Origin: Bacteroidales bacterium
GTDB taxonomy: Bacteria > Bacteroidota > Bacteroidia > Bacteroidales > JAADJA01
Direction: 5' to 3'
DNA length: 64,000 nt
Assembly (NCBI GenBank): GCA_021740645.1
Contig: JAIOZL010000001.1
Coordinates: forward strand, 186,001-250,000
A model generated the notes under the pieces. That model had not been told where the DNA came from, ran no database searches, and saw only the letters and a program-made list of their open reading frames with translations. The number at the start of each line of letters is the position of its first letter. Position 1 is the stretch's first letter. Below are positions 10,130 through 19,512 of the stretch, one piece after another. The translations under genes and the position numbers were made by a program.

Positions 10130-10453
10130 TTATCTGGTTAAATAATCAAAAGCTGTGAAAATAATGAATACCGCAAAAAGCAGCAAAGTAATTCCCAGCA
10201 TTATTGTAATGATTTTATTGTCATATTTTAAATGCATGAAGTAATTAACAACAACAACAGCTTTTGCAGTTGCAATTATCAATGCGGTAACTACAGAAAA
10301 TGCCACAAGGCTAATTCCCATCACCGAAACCAACACAGTCATTACAGTTAGAATAATAAGACCTACCCATATTCCAATGTGGAATTTATAAGGAACAATA
10401 TGATGCTCTTTAGGATCTCCCGGTAAAAATCTGCTAGTATTTTTTTCTGACAT
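10130..10453 (-). CDS. ctaF: Cytochrome c oxidase subunit IV
   Basis: This 107-residue protein has three hydrophobic helices (about residues 25-50, 50-72 and 82-104) and the family-typical pattern AKAVVVVNYFMHLKYDN near the second helix. Subunit IV is a small structural subunit of bacterial haem-copper oxidases with no cofactors; it supports assembly or stability. It sits between ctaE and ctaC with gaps of 19 and 14 bases. Naming (CtaF/CyoD-like) rests on size, topology and position. Confidence 0.88.
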   Translation of the reverse strand: MSEKNTSRFLPGDPKEHHIVPYKFHIGIWVGLIILTVMTVLVSVMGISLVAFSVVTALIIATAKAVVVVNYFMHLKYDNKIITIMLGITLLLFAVFIIFTAFDYLTR

Positions 10454-10472
10454 AAGATTCCGTTTTATTTTT

Positions 10473-11093
10473 TTAATGTATGAGGTAGAATAAAGGGAAT
10501 AAGAATATCCATATAATATCTACCAGGTGCCAATATAACCCCCCGTTTTCAAGGTAAACGAAATTGGTACTTGTGACTTCTTTTTTCTGAATAGCCCTGT
10601 AAACGAAACCCAACAAAACGCCTCCGATAATCACGTGCAGACCGTGTAAACCAGTCATAAAAAAGTACAGGAAAAAAAACATCTTCTCTCCCGGTGCCAT
10701 TTGATTATAATGTTCCATTCCCGGAAACAACCCATGATCAAATTTAGCGGTCCACTCAAAATATTTAATTACCAAAAATGTAAGTGCAAAAATGATGGTA
10801 GCAATGATCAACCAAAGAGAAAGTTTTGTGTTGCCTTTTTGCAATGCAGTTATTGAAAGGGCCACGGTCAAACTACTTGTAAGCAGCACCACAGTATTGA
10901 TTGTACCCATAATAACATTAAGCTCATAGGATGCGTGTAAAAAGGCGTCGCTGTTTAAATACCTGTAAATGGTATACACCAGAAACAAGCCTCCGAACAG
11001 CAACAATTCTGTGAACAGAAACAGCCACATCCCGAATTTTGAGGCTTCATCGTCACGATTGTGACCAGAATTAGTTAATACAAAGTTTGCCAT
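10473..11093 (-). CDS. ctaE: Cytochrome c oxidase subunit III
   Basis: This 206-residue protein has five hydrophobic helices and the hallmarks of the short five-helix subunit III: FGMWLFLFTELLLFGGLF in helix 1, GLHGLHVIIGGVLLGFVY in the middle, and GGLYWHLVDIIWIFLFPLFYL at the C-terminus. Subunit III carries no redox cofactor but stabilises the complex and its proton uptake path. It lies 10 bases after ctaD and is clearly in the same transcript. Confidence 0.95.
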   Translation of the reverse strand: MANFVLTNSGHNRDDEASKFGMWLFLFTELLLFGGLFLVYTIYRYLNSDAFLHASYELNVIMGTINTVVLLTSSLTVALSITALQKGNTKLSLWLIIATIIFALTFLVIKYFEWTAKFDHGLFPGMEHYNQMAPGEKMFFFLYFFMTGLHGLHVIIGGVLLGFVYRAIQKKEVTSTNFVYLENGGLYWHLVDIIWIFLFPLFYLIH

Positions 11094-11103
11094 AGTTTAA
11101 TAT

Positions 11104-12702
11104 TTAATTGTGATCGTAAGGTCCACCTTCCGGAATGATCGGTTCTGTATCAAAATTATGCAGGCTTGGTGGCGATGCTGTTTGCCATTCAAGAGTAGTC
11201 CCTCCCCAGGGATTTCTTTCTGCAATTTTTCCTTTTCTTCTCGAAACAATGAGGTTTACCAGCATCATAATGATTCCCAGAATCATGATCCAGGAGCCTA
11301 CAGTTGAAATGACATTCAAAGTGGTAAATTCTGCCAGGTAATCGTAATACCTTCTGGGCATGCCCATAATCCCAAGTATTAGCATAGGGAAATACAAAAT
11401 GTTAAACCCGACAAATAAGAAAGTGAAAGCAATCTTAGCCCTTAATTCATTGTACATTCTACCATATATTTTGGGAAACCAATAGTGCAATGCTCCAAAA
11501 AAAGCAAAGCCAGCACCCCCAAACATCACGTAATGGAAATGGCCCACAACAAAATAGGTGTCGTGCAAATGGATATCAGTAGCCAACGCTCCGATCACCA
11601 ATCCGGTTAATCCGCCGATTAAAAACTGAAAAATAAAGGCCAGTGCATAAAGCAGCGGAGCTTTTACTTCGATAGAACCTTTATATAAAGTGGCTACCCA
11701 GTTAAATACTTTTATAGCTGATGGAACTGCCACAAGAAAAGTCAAAATGGAAAAAATGATCCTTGCAGGGCCGCTCATTCCTGAGGTAAACATATGATGA
11801 CCCCATACAAAATATCCAATAAATGCAATGGCCAGACTGGAGTATGCAATTGCTTTATATCCGAATATGGTCCTGTGACTAAATGTAGGAATAATTTCTG
11901 AGATCAGCCCCATAGCCGGTAAAACCATAATATAAACCGCAGGATGCGAATAGATCCAGAAAAGGTGCTGATATAAAATAGGATCACCGCCCAGTGCAGG
12001 GTCAAATAATCCAAGTCCGAATGCCCTTTCAGCAATGATCATTAAAAGAGTTATACCGATGATTGGAGTTGCAAGTAATTGTATCCATGCAGTAGCATAA
12101 AGCGACCAGGCAAAAAGAGGCATCTTGAACCAACCCATTTTAGGTGCCCGTAACCTGTGAATAGTCACGATAAAATTCAAACCGGTTAATATACTTGAAA
12201 ATCCCAGGATAAAAGCCGCTAAAACTGCAAGACTTACATTGGTGCCGGTAGTCACACTATATGGGGCATAAAATGTCCAGCCGGTATCAGCAGGGCCATC
12301 ACCAACCACTAAAGTAGATAAGGCAAATAAACCTCCAAGTACATACAGCCACCAGGATAATAAGTTTACTTTTGGGAAAGCCACATCATCGGTGCCTATC
12401 ATTATAGGCAGGAAAAAGTTGCCAAAAAATGCGGGTACACTTGGGATCAGGAATAAAAAGATCATGATCACTCCATGCAAGGTAAAAACCTGGTTATAGG
12501 TTTTTGCACCCATGATGGTTTCGCCCGGGGAAATCAGTTCAAGGCGCATTAAAAATCCCAATACCATGGCCACCAAAAAGAAGGAAATAATTGCGTAGAA
12601 ATATAATAAACCGATGCGTTTATGATCGGTGGAAAATATCCAGCTGAATAATCCCTTTTTGGCCTGGTAAAATGAAACCGGTTGAGATAAAGTTTCTGAC
12701 AT
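11104..12702 (-). CDS. ctaD: Cytochrome c oxidase subunit I (A2-type haem-copper oxidase)
   Basis: This is the catalytic subunit, reducing oxygen to water and pumping protons. It has 532 residues and about 12 helices. Metal ligands are all visible: His76 (FTLHGVIM) and His390 for the low-spin haem, His388 (GHFHYVMFGG) for haem a3, and His253, His302 and His303 (HPAVY and WGHHMF) for CuB, with the His253-Tyr257 cross-link pair. The residue before the CuB histidine pair motif is YSHPAVY rather than HPEVY. This puts the enzyme in the A2 subtype, where a Tyr-Ser pair replaces the D-channel glutamate, as in Rhodothermus caa3. The stop is 1 base before the reading frame of the upstream SCO1 gene ends, so the two are tightly coupled. 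Confidence 0.97.
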   Translation of the reverse strand: MSETLSQPVSFYQAKKGLFSWIFSTDHKRIGLLYFYAIISFFLVAMVLGFLMRLELISPGETIMGAKTYNQVFTLHGVIMIFLFLIPSVPAFFGNFFLPIMIGTDDVAFPKVNLLSWWLYVLGGLFALSTLVVGDGPADTGWTFYAPYSVTTGTNVSLAVLAAFILGFSSILTGLNFIVTIHRLRAPKMGWFKMPLFAWSLYATAWIQLLATPIIGITLLMIIAERAFGLGLFDPALGGDPILYQHLFWIYSHPAVYIMVLPAMGLISEIIPTFSHRTIFGYKAIAYSSLAIAFIGYFVWGHHMFTSGMSGPARIIFSILTFLVAVPSAIKVFNWVATLYKGSIEVKAPLLYALAFIFQFLIGGLTGLVIGALATDIHLHDTYFVVGHFHYVMFGGAGFAFFGALHYWFPKIYGRMYNELRAKIAFTFLFVGFNILYFPMLILGIMGMPRRYYDYLAEFTTLNVISTVGSWIMILGIIMMLVNLIVSRRKGKIAERNPWGGTTLEWQTASPPSLHNFDTEPIIPEGGPYDHN

Positions 12703-12703
12703 A

Positions 12704-13534
12704 TTATTTATTCTCTTTTATTGAATGATTAGTCTTGTTTTTTCTTTTAAACATTAAGCCTCCAAACAAAGCCAATGCAAAAAGCAGGATCAGTGTTCCT
12801 GATATTTTAGTAATGTTAAAAACATATTTTTGACCCTCGGGGTCATAGCTAAAACAATACTGAAGTACTTTATTAATTGTTGGCCCTGAGCGTTCTTCGG
12901 AAGCTTCTACCACAGCCATTTTTAAATCGAAAGGCAGAAAGTAAACTCCATGCAGATAACGGGTAATTTTCCCTTCAGGACTAATAACAATAAGAGCTCC
13001 TGGATGAATAAATTCCTCTCCCTGCTTTTTAACTTTATAACCTAATGAATTGAGTAAAGTATTGATGTTGGCACTATCGCCTGTAAACCATGTCCAGCCA
13101 TTGTCCACATCCTTGCCTTTAACAAGTTTAGAATAGGTCGTTTTTTTATCCCTGGCGAGTTTTGGTTTTTCATCCGGATCAAAACTTATGGTAAATACCT
13201 GGTATTCGGTTCCCAAATCTATTTTTGCTTTGGTTATAACGTCTGCAACTCCTTCGAGCAGCGGGCTGCACAAACCAGGGCATTCGTAGTAAACCAGCGC
13301 GATGACTGTTGGTTTATCAATGGCGTCCTTCAGGTTAATAACATTATAGTTTTCATCAGTAAGTTGAATGTTATCAGGTATGTAATGGTCAAGCTTTTCA
13401 TAAATCCCCAATTCTTCAGGAACCGAATCAGCTATTACTGGAAATGTAAATAAAAGTAACAGAATTGAAATTGGCAGGGTTTTATGCAACCCTATCATGA
13501 TCATTTTAAAAGCCTCGTTGTTTTTTAATTCCAT
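12704..13534 (-). CDS. SCO1/SenC-family copper chaperone
   Basis: This is probably a copper-delivery or thiol-redox protein that matures the CuA site of the oxidase encoded directly downstream. The protein has 276 residues. Residues about 16-36 form a signal peptide or anchor, a thioredoxin fold follows with the copper-binding motif C85-P-G-L-C89 (YYECPGLCS), and a conserved histidine lies in FIHPGALIVIS. Unlike the shortest SCO proteins, it has a C-terminal transmembrane helix (about residues 243-263, ISGTLILLFALALFGGLMF) ending in a basic tail, as seen in the longer SCO family of Bacteroidota. It is the first gene of the oxidase cluster and abuts ctaD. An alternative start at Met11 or Met13 would give a more standard signal peptide. 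Confidence 0.92.
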   Translation of the reverse strand: MELKNNEAFKMIMIGLHKTLPISILLLLFTFPVIADSVPEELGIYEKLDHYIPDNIQLTDENYNVINLKDAIDKPTVIALVYYECPGLCSPLLEGVADVITKAKIDLGTEYQVFTISFDPDEKPKLARDKKTTYSKLVKGKDVDNGWTWFTGDSANINTLLNSLGYKVKKQGEEFIHPGALIVISPEGKITRYLHGVYFLPFDLKMAVVEASEERSGPTINKVLQYCFSYDPEGQKYVFNITKISGTLILLFALALFGGLMFKRKNKTNHSIKENK

Positions 13535-13631
13535 TTTAGAAAAGATTTACAAATTTAGAAGTAATCCAAATAATGCTGTTTACTGTTGGTCTCATTAACA
13601 AAAATTTAACAGTTTGGTTCAAAAAACTAAT

Positions 13632-13660
13632 AAAAAATGCGATCCGCCATTCGGCGGATC
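13632..13660 (-). terminator. Intrinsic terminator for the 13688-14794 lipoprotein gene
   Basis: An 8-bp perfect stem (13641-13648 with 13653-13660) around ATTC is followed, on the minus strand, by a run of Ts (the A run at 13632-13637 on the plus strand). It lies 30 bases past the lipoprotein stop and separates that gene from the SCO1/oxidase cluster. Confidence 0.8.
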
Positions 13661-13687
13661 ACATTCAATTAAAGTCAAATCAGCTTT

Positions 13688-14794
13688 CTAATCAAATACA
13701 ATTTGAAGATTATGAATATCAAGTGGGTTGTAAGGGCTTAACCCGGCAATGATATTTAATAGCTCGTTATAATTCTGGCTGGGGGCAGTACCTCCCTGAA
13801 CAAAACCATAATGATCAAAAAATCCGGGAGCTTCTGTATTGTACAAATAGGCTTCCACAGTCTCCGGGTCAATCCATGGCCATACTGTATAAATTTGAGT
13901 CTCAAAAACATTTTTAATCGAATTTTCTATCAGCAAGGCATAGCGGTCGGATGAGTTCAGAGTATTGGAAGGAAGCCCAACTTCTGCAACTCCAATGTCT
14001 TCCGAGTTTTTACCGGCAGCCGTAAACGCCCAGTCGAAACCTGTTTCCCCGGAAAAGAATGTAGCATTTGGATGTTCAGAATTTCCAAATACACTAACTG
14101 CATCGCCATTTTTACCTACAAACATTTTCATCGTCGACATGCCGTAAGGTTCTGTCAATGGATCCTCCATGGGTAATCCATCAATGGTAACGATCATGTG
14201 GTGCTCATAACCCAGGTCACCCTCTTCACTGTAATCAATGCGGTACATGGTTTCTAGAAATTTTGGGTTTGTATTCCGGTCAATGTTATAAGGATTAAGC
14301 AGGGCTATTCCCTTTATTGGGTTTTTGTCCCAGAAAATTTGTAAAGCAGTATTTTCATTCCCACTATCACCAGGACCTTCATCGGTAATGGTCATTTTGT
14401 ATGCCCATGTATACCCTTCAAAAGTGGCATTCTCAATAATATCCACATGTTTTAGGCGACCATCATCTTCACTGGTAAAGGTAAATGACATGGGTTGACT
14501 TAGGTTGTGCCAGGAAATCACTAAAATAATATCCCCAACAATATCAGCTGCATGTTCACCCACATGGATAAACGTGCGCATGTGCTGGTAAATGTCAGCT
14601 CCCTGAAGGGTATCAAGGTCGCTGTCTTTATACAAATATGATGAACTGATGGAATTAGGGATATCTACCTTAAAACGTTCGGGCATAATGTTTTTTTCTT
14701 TCTGGATGGGTTCCAGTTCATTTTTCTGGCATGAGGTAAATACAAGAGCACTGAACAGGACACCTAATGTTAAGATTACTTTTGTTTTTTTCAT
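13688..14794 (-). CDS. Lipoprotein of unknown function
   Basis: I do not recognise this gene. I place the start at the ATG at 14794 (MKKTKVILTLGVLFSALVFTSC), giving 368 residues with an ideal lipoprotein signal and lipobox Cys22. The longer open frame back to 14842 adds a polar 16-residue leader that would spoil the signal. The mature protein is acidic and beta-rich. It has an HVGEHAADIVGDIILVISW segment near the N-terminus and a long central sheet region (EGYTWAYKMTITDEG, YRIDYSEEGDLGYEHHMIVTIDG). It lies downstream of the TonB receptor/DUF4249 pair with a gap of about 140 bases, so it may be cargo-binding or accessory to that system, but a separate promoter is also possible. Confidence 0.65.
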   Translation of the reverse strand: MKKTKVILTLGVLFSALVFTSCQKNELEPIQKEKNIMPERFKVDIPNSISSSYLYKDSDLDTLQGADIYQHMRTFIHVGEHAADIVGDIILVISWHNLSQPMSFTFTSEDDGRLKHVDIIENATFEGYTWAYKMTITDEGPGDSGNENTALQIFWDKNPIKGIALLNPYNIDRNTNPKFLETMYRIDYSEEGDLGYEHHMIVTIDGLPMEDPLTEPYGMSTMKMFVGKNGDAVSVFGNSEHPNATFFSGETGFDWAFTAAGKNSEDIGVAEVGLPSNTLNSSDRYALLIENSIKNVFETQIYTVWPWIDPETVEAYLYNTEAPGFFDHYGFVQGGTAPSQNYNELLNIIAGLSPYNPLDIHNLQIVFD

Positions 14795-14931
14795 TTTACT
14801 AATTTTAAGTTTAACAGATGTGTGATTTTGATTGTAATACACATAGGATTTGTTTTACCCTTATTCTAAATCAGGTTTTTTTAGGATATTCTACAAATTT
14901 TTAAAGAAAGAATTAAATTAGAGAGATAATG

Positions 14932-15765
14932 TTAATGCACGATAAGGGTATCCACAATCACCGAACAAGCGCTAAAGTAACCCAGTCCTCCATTAGAAAT
15001 ATTACCTGGTAAATTTCCACGAGCTACTTCAAATAAGCTGCCCTGCCATTCTGTTTCGGCCACCAGTGCACGGAGGTAGGCTGCATATTCTTCGGTTAAG
15101 GAGTATTTTTTTACTATGGCAATACTATTTTTGGGAAAAAGAACTTCATCCTTATCCAGGGGTAAGATTACATAGCTTACATCAATTGTACTAAAGGTAT
15201 AATGCATTATTTTAGCAGAGGTCAAGGAATCAGGATAGTTATTTCCAAGCAGATGTTTCCAGGAGATCACTGCTTCAAACATCCATTGTTCATAAGGATT
15301 ATAAGCCCCCTGTTGCCAGTTTATTGAATATAAGCCGCTTTTTTGATCATAATGCCAGCCTGGCAAATGTGTATTCGATACCGGTATCATATAGTTTTGA
15401 GCCTGGTATTGCTTACCCTCAAAAGAAATGTTCAACGTATAATTTTCGCTCACTGAAGCAGCAATTGGATTTTGGGAATAATAATGCCCCGGATTTTCGT
15501 CTGATTCAATAAATGAAAATAGTTGGTTTTCTGTCGCCACTATTACATCAGCATTTGATACAGCCTCTGCTTTGCCATTCAGATCAGTATAAGGGCGGGA
15601 GAGATGAATATGCTGATATTTAAATTCATTAGTGAGCTGGGCATTTACCACCACGGTGTTTAAATTTTCAGATTGGATTTTCCATTCAATTTTTTCTTCG
15701 CAGGATGGGAGAAAAATAATACCTGCAACAAATATGATCCATAGGTATGATACTCTTTTTTTCAT
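14932..15765 (-). CDS. DUF4249-family lipoprotein, partner of the upstream TonB receptor
   Basis: This 277-residue protein has a lipoprotein signal with Cys22 (IIFLPSCEEK). The mature part has the DUF4249 layout: an N-terminal beta segment (VVNAQLTNEFKYQHIHLSRPY), then NADVIVATENQLFSF and HYYSQNPIAASVSENYTLNI, ending in a Cys-containing region (GYFSACSVIVDTLIV). DUF4249 lipoproteins are usually encoded next to a SusC-like TonB receptor and are thought to be surface or periplasmic partners of the transporter. Here the ATG overlaps the receptor's stop by 3 to 4 bases, so translation is coupled. The transported substrate cannot be read from the sequence. Confidence 0.85.
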   Translation of the reverse strand: MKKRVSYLWIIFVAGIIFLPSCEEKIEWKIQSENLNTVVVNAQLTNEFKYQHIHLSRPYTDLNGKAEAVSNADVIVATENQLFSFIESDENPGHYYSQNPIAASVSENYTLNISFEGKQYQAQNYMIPVSNTHLPGWHYDQKSGLYSINWQQGAYNPYEQWMFEAVISWKHLLGNNYPDSLTSAKIMHYTFSTIDVSYVILPLDKDEVLFPKNSIAIVKKYSLTEEYAAYLRALVAETEWQGSLFEVARGNLPGNISNGGLGYFSACSVIVDTLIVH

Positions 15766-18377
15766 AGCTTAAATTTATACGTTATGGATGGCATAATTCC
15801 CATCAGGTATTTATTCGTCGTTAAAATTTCACTTGTACCATAAAGGTTTTCGGGAATAACGAACCCACCATCTTCTTTTTCAATTTTATTAAAGTTGATG
15901 GATACAGGGTTGTGTTTATTGTAAAAGTTATAAATAGCCAATGTCAGGTTATGCTGAAACTTTCTTTCTGGCTTATTTAATTGCCATGACAGGGCTATAT
16001 CAAGTCGATGATAATCAGGCAGGCGGTCGTTATTTTTATCGCCATAAATGGGAACCACATAGTCATTGTACTCATAGAAAGAGATAGGGGTTGTGATAGC
16101 CGATCCGGTATAATAGGTCCAGTTTGCCGAAAAATTTAATTTCTTAGTCAAGTGATAGGAGAAGAAAAATGACAGATCATTTGGCCGGTCATAATAGGCC
16201 GGGTATTCGCGCCCATCATTTATCCCATTGATACGTTTAAAAATTCTCGAATAAGTGTAACTGACCCAGCCGGTAAACCGGCCCTTTGTTTTTCTTAATA
16301 ACAATTCAAAACCATACGACCTTGCTTCACCAAATCTTAATTCGCCCTCAATTAGTGGATTCAACATCAGGTTAGCATGCGTTTCGTAATCAATTTGATT
16401 TTTCATCCACTTATAATATACCTCACTGGTTAATTCTATATTGGCTTTTGAAAAATATTTGAAATAACCAAAAGCTAACTGGTCAGCCCGCTGGGGTTTA
16501 ATATTTGAATTACTCGGTAGCCAAATTTCAAATGATGAAAAAGGACTGATCGAATTTGAAATCTGATGGATATACTGATGATATATTCCATAGCTGAATT
16601 TCAAGGAGGCAGTTGATGTTAATTTATACTTCAAACTAATCCTTGGATCGAGGTTGACTATTGTTTGCATAGCATCTGAAGTTTCAAAAACCATGGTATC
16701 TATTACCTGGTAATTAGTGTCATACCGATAAATAATGGTGGGTCCTTTGTTGTTCCAGATGGGTATTCTAAGTCCGGCTTTGTAAGATAATCTATCAGAC
16801 AGGCTATGTTCTCTATTGATATAAAAAACAATTTTGTCTGCCTGACTTTTTGCAATAGAAGGAACGAATTTGCTTTCTTCAGATTCTGTTAGGTTTCCCG
16901 GATTAAAATTATGCCCGGTAACACTCGCTCCAAACTTATATGTGTAATCAGGGTGGGGGTACCAGGTCATGTCATAATTCAGACTGACATTATTGATGCT
17001 CGAATTCCACTCAAAACTCCCTAGCGAAAGTTTATAGTAATAATTGCTGGCATAAAAAGTAGTATTGGAAAACAAACGATTGTTAAAGACATGATTCCAT
17101 CTGAAAGTAGAGGTAAAGTTGAACCAGTTAATCCCAGAAAGGTTGCCGGGGTTATCATTTGTAAAGTTATCGGCACCATAAAAAAATGAAAAATATATCC
17201 GGTTGTTTGAATTAATTTTCCAGTTGATTTTTGTGTTCACATCCAGTAAATACAAATTATTATCCGGAGCGGCCTGTCGGTAAATCCACTTAAAATTGGA
17301 ATGGCGAAAAGAAGTAAAAAATGAGCTTTTATCTTTTTTTATAGGCCCTTCCATTGAAAAACGATACATGAATGGATTGAGCACACCATTCATCTCCAGT
17401 TTTTTTAAATTCCCGTCTTTCGTCTGTACGTCAATAATCGAGGATAGACGGTCACCCTTTTCGATAGGCATATCTCCTTTATAAATGCTGATGTCTTTGG
17501 CCACTTCTGGAATAATTACTGAATAATAGCCGAAAAGATGGGCAGGGTTATACACCGGGGCTTCATCTATCAGGATCAGGTTCTGGTCTTTGTTGCCTCC
17601 CCTCACAAAAAAAAATGCAGATCCATCACTGTGTGTTTTTATCCCGGGAAGAGATTGCAAACTTTTAATTAGTCCAACCTCCCCGGCAAACTCAGGCATT
17701 GCGGATAAAGATTGGGGGTTCACTTTAATCCGGCTCATCTGGCTTTTTTCAATCGTTTCCAATTGTTCGTTTGTCTCTATGGTGATCTCTCCCAAAAGTT
17801 GGGTATCCATCATTAAGGATAAGTTAAGTTTCAGGTCCTCGGTTAAATTCAGTACTTTTTGCTGCTTACTAAACCCGACAAATGAGAAATCGAGGATGTT
17901 CTCACCTTCCTCAAGAGTAAGCGAATAAAATCCATAATTATTACTTATGGTTCCTTTGTCTGTGCCAGCAATCATCACTGTGGCTCCAGGCAAAGTTTCT
18001 CCGGTTTCCTGATCGCGGATGAACCCACTAATGGTATATCGTTTAGTCGTGTCATTTTTCCTTCTTTGAGGTTTAAGAATAATCTGTTGCTTTACCAATT
18101 TAAATTCAATGCCGATACTATTGCATAATTGATCAAGCACTGAACTTAGTAAGGCATCACTAACCTTAAGGGTAACTAGTTGATCATCGTTGACCAATTT
18201 GCTGTTGTATGAAAAGTCAATCCCTGTTTGTACAGAAATCTCATGCAACACCTCTTTTAGAGGCTGCTCTTCAAAGCTCAGGGTAACTTTTTTCATTAAA
18301 ATATCGTCCTGGCCCGATACTCCAAGCAGTATAAAAAAGCATAGGAAAGAACCAAGATATTTAATAAAAAAATTCAT
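15762..18377 (-). CDS. TonB-dependent receptor with STN signalling domain
   Basis: This is an 871-residue outer membrane transporter. After the signal peptide (1 to about 22), residues 25-102 form an STN (secretin/TonB short N-terminal) domain (KKVTLSFEEQPLKEVLHEIS). Residues 110-190 form a carboxypeptidase-regulatory-like beta-sandwich (ISGFIRDQETGETLPGATVMIAG). Residues 205-330 form the plug (SLPGIKTHSDGSAFFFVRGG, LILIDEAPVYNPAHL), and the rest is the 22-strand barrel. The STN domain is the part that contacts a FecR-type anti-sigma factor, and the FecR and sigma genes lie directly upstream, so this is a transducing receptor. Its substrate is unknown. The final codons overlap the start of the DUF4249 partner. 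Confidence 0.93.
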   Translation of the reverse strand: MNFFIKYLGSFLCFFILLGVSGQDDILMKKVTLSFEEQPLKEVLHEISVQTGIDFSYNSKLVNDDQLVTLKVSDALLSSVLDQLCNSIGIEFKLVKQQIILKPQRRKNDTTKRYTISGFIRDQETGETLPGATVMIAGTDKGTISNNYGFYSLTLEEGENILDFSFVGFSKQQKVLNLTEDLKLNLSLMMDTQLLGEITIETNEQLETIEKSQMSRIKVNPQSLSAMPEFAGEVGLIKSLQSLPGIKTHSDGSAFFFVRGGNKDQNLILIDEAPVYNPAHLFGYYSVIIPEVAKDISIYKGDMPIEKGDRLSSIIDVQTKDGNLKKLEMNGVLNPFMYRFSMEGPIKKDKSSFFTSFRHSNFKWIYRQAAPDNNLYLLDVNTKINWKINSNNRIYFSFFYGADNFTNDNPGNLSGINWFNFTSTFRWNHVFNNRLFSNTTFYASNYYYKLSLGSFEWNSSINNVSLNYDMTWYPHPDYTYKFGASVTGHNFNPGNLTESEESKFVPSIAKSQADKIVFYINREHSLSDRLSYKAGLRIPIWNNKGPTIIYRYDTNYQVIDTMVFETSDAMQTIVNLDPRISLKYKLTSTASLKFSYGIYHQYIHQISNSISPFSSFEIWLPSNSNIKPQRADQLAFGYFKYFSKANIELTSEVYYKWMKNQIDYETHANLMLNPLIEGELRFGEARSYGFELLLRKTKGRFTGWVSYTYSRIFKRINGINDGREYPAYYDRPNDLSFFFSYHLTKKLNFSANWTYYTGSAITTPISFYEYNDYVVPIYGDKNNDRLPDYHRLDIALSWQLNKPERKFQHNLTLAIYNFYNKHNPVSINFNKIEKEDGGFVIPENLYGTSEILTTNKYLMGIMPSITYKFKL

Positions 18378-18443
18378 TAAAAAAGCTGATTAAAGTTCTG
18401 AAAAATGAATATTGTTGTATCTGTCATACAAGTTGTCCGCAAT

Positions 18444-19454
18444 TTATTCTTCACAACCAGTTCCTTTGATAATGTAGGTCTCCCCGGTTTTTGTAACAGA
18501 CATTGAGGGGAATGTTTCCTGCAATATGTCAAACACGACAGAAATTTCCAATTGATTGAAAGTTGAAGTCAGCCTGCAATTAGATAATTCGTTGCTGCTC
18601 AATTGAATCTTAATCTGATAGGTTTTTTGTAACATACTTATTACCTCCATCATCGGGGTGTCATCAAAAACAAGATGTTTCGTTTTCCAGGCCAGGTAAT
18701 TTTTGTCTTTACTTTGGCCCTTCACCAATTGTTTTTTCCTTTTAATAAATGTGGCGGTTTCTCCGGCCAAAAGTACGAATTTCTCTTTCTCTTTAGCAAC
18801 CACCTCTACCTTACCTGAATTAACGATCACCTTCACCTCAGGGTTTTCATTCCGGGCATCCACATAAAACGATGTGCCCAACACCTTTACAGTCACCCCA
18901 TCGGTTTCAATTATAAAAGGTTTTTCTTCATTCCTGGCCACTTCGAAAAATGCGTCTCCGGAAAGATTAACCCGCCTTTCTTTTTTATTGAATTTGCGGG
19001 AATAGATTAGTGTAGAATTTTGATTAAGTGTAATTTCAGATCCGTCAGGTAGTTGTTCGATTAAAATACCATTTGAAGCGAGAAGCTCTTTCTGCGGAGG
19101 ATTGATAAAGTAAAAATATGTATACCCGATAGTAAATAAAATCGCTATTGTTGCGGCTATACGATATCCCCATGATAATCCTGTAGTTCTGTTCTGAAAG
19201 GAAATCACCTTTGATCGTGGTTTTTCTCCTAATAATCCTTTCTCTATCTTATTCCACGCGTTTGCAGGATTAAATTCTGTTTTGGAAGAATGTGCAATTC
19301 TCCAGGCTTTTTTATAGTCGATAAATTTTTTTTTATTTTCTTTACTCTCTTTCACCCAGGATTCCAGAATATTTACCTCTGCATCGGTAACTTCCCCACT
19401 TAGGTATTTTACTATTAAATTTTCAAAGTCGATATGTTCGTTTTTGTTATTCAT
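18444..19454 (-). CDS. FecR-family anti-sigma factor
   Basis: This 336-residue inner membrane protein carries the signal from the TonB receptor to the sigma factor. Residues 1-90 are cytosolic (FENLIVKYLSGEVTDAEVNIL, a sigma-binding N-terminal segment) and residues about 92-113 form one transmembrane helix (IAATIAILFTIGYTYFYFI). Residues 120-230 form the periplasmic FecR domain (LPDGSEITLNQNSTLIYSRKF, VNLSGDAFFEVAR, VLGTSFYVDA). The C-terminal ~70 residues match the DUF4974 domain that follows FecR in Bacteroidota (LVFDDTPMMEVISMLQKTY). It lies 58 bases after the sigma gene and 66 bases before the receptor gene. Confidence 0.94.
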   Translation of the reverse strand: MNNKNEHIDFENLIVKYLSGEVTDAEVNILESWVKESKENKKKFIDYKKAWRIAHSSKTEFNPANAWNKIEKGLLGEKPRSKVISFQNRTTGLSWGYRIAATIAILFTIGYTYFYFINPPQKELLASNGILIEQLPDGSEITLNQNSTLIYSRKFNKKERRVNLSGDAFFEVARNEEKPFIIETDGVTVKVLGTSFYVDARNENPEVKVIVNSGKVEVVAKEKEKFVLLAGETATFIKRKKQLVKGQSKDKNYLAWKTKHLVFDDTPMMEVISMLQKTYQIKIQLSSNELSNCRLTSTFNQLEISVVFDILQETFPSMSVTKTGETYIIKGTGCEE

Positions 19455-19512
19455 ATTTAAATCTCACCTTCAATACACTTTTATTTGGCTTTACCCTTAT
19501 ACATTTACTAAA

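Noticed and set aside
14795-14842. 16-residue N-terminal extension of the lipoprotein at 13.7 kb
   Set aside because: It would place a polar tail before a perfect lipoprotein signal beginning at 14794.
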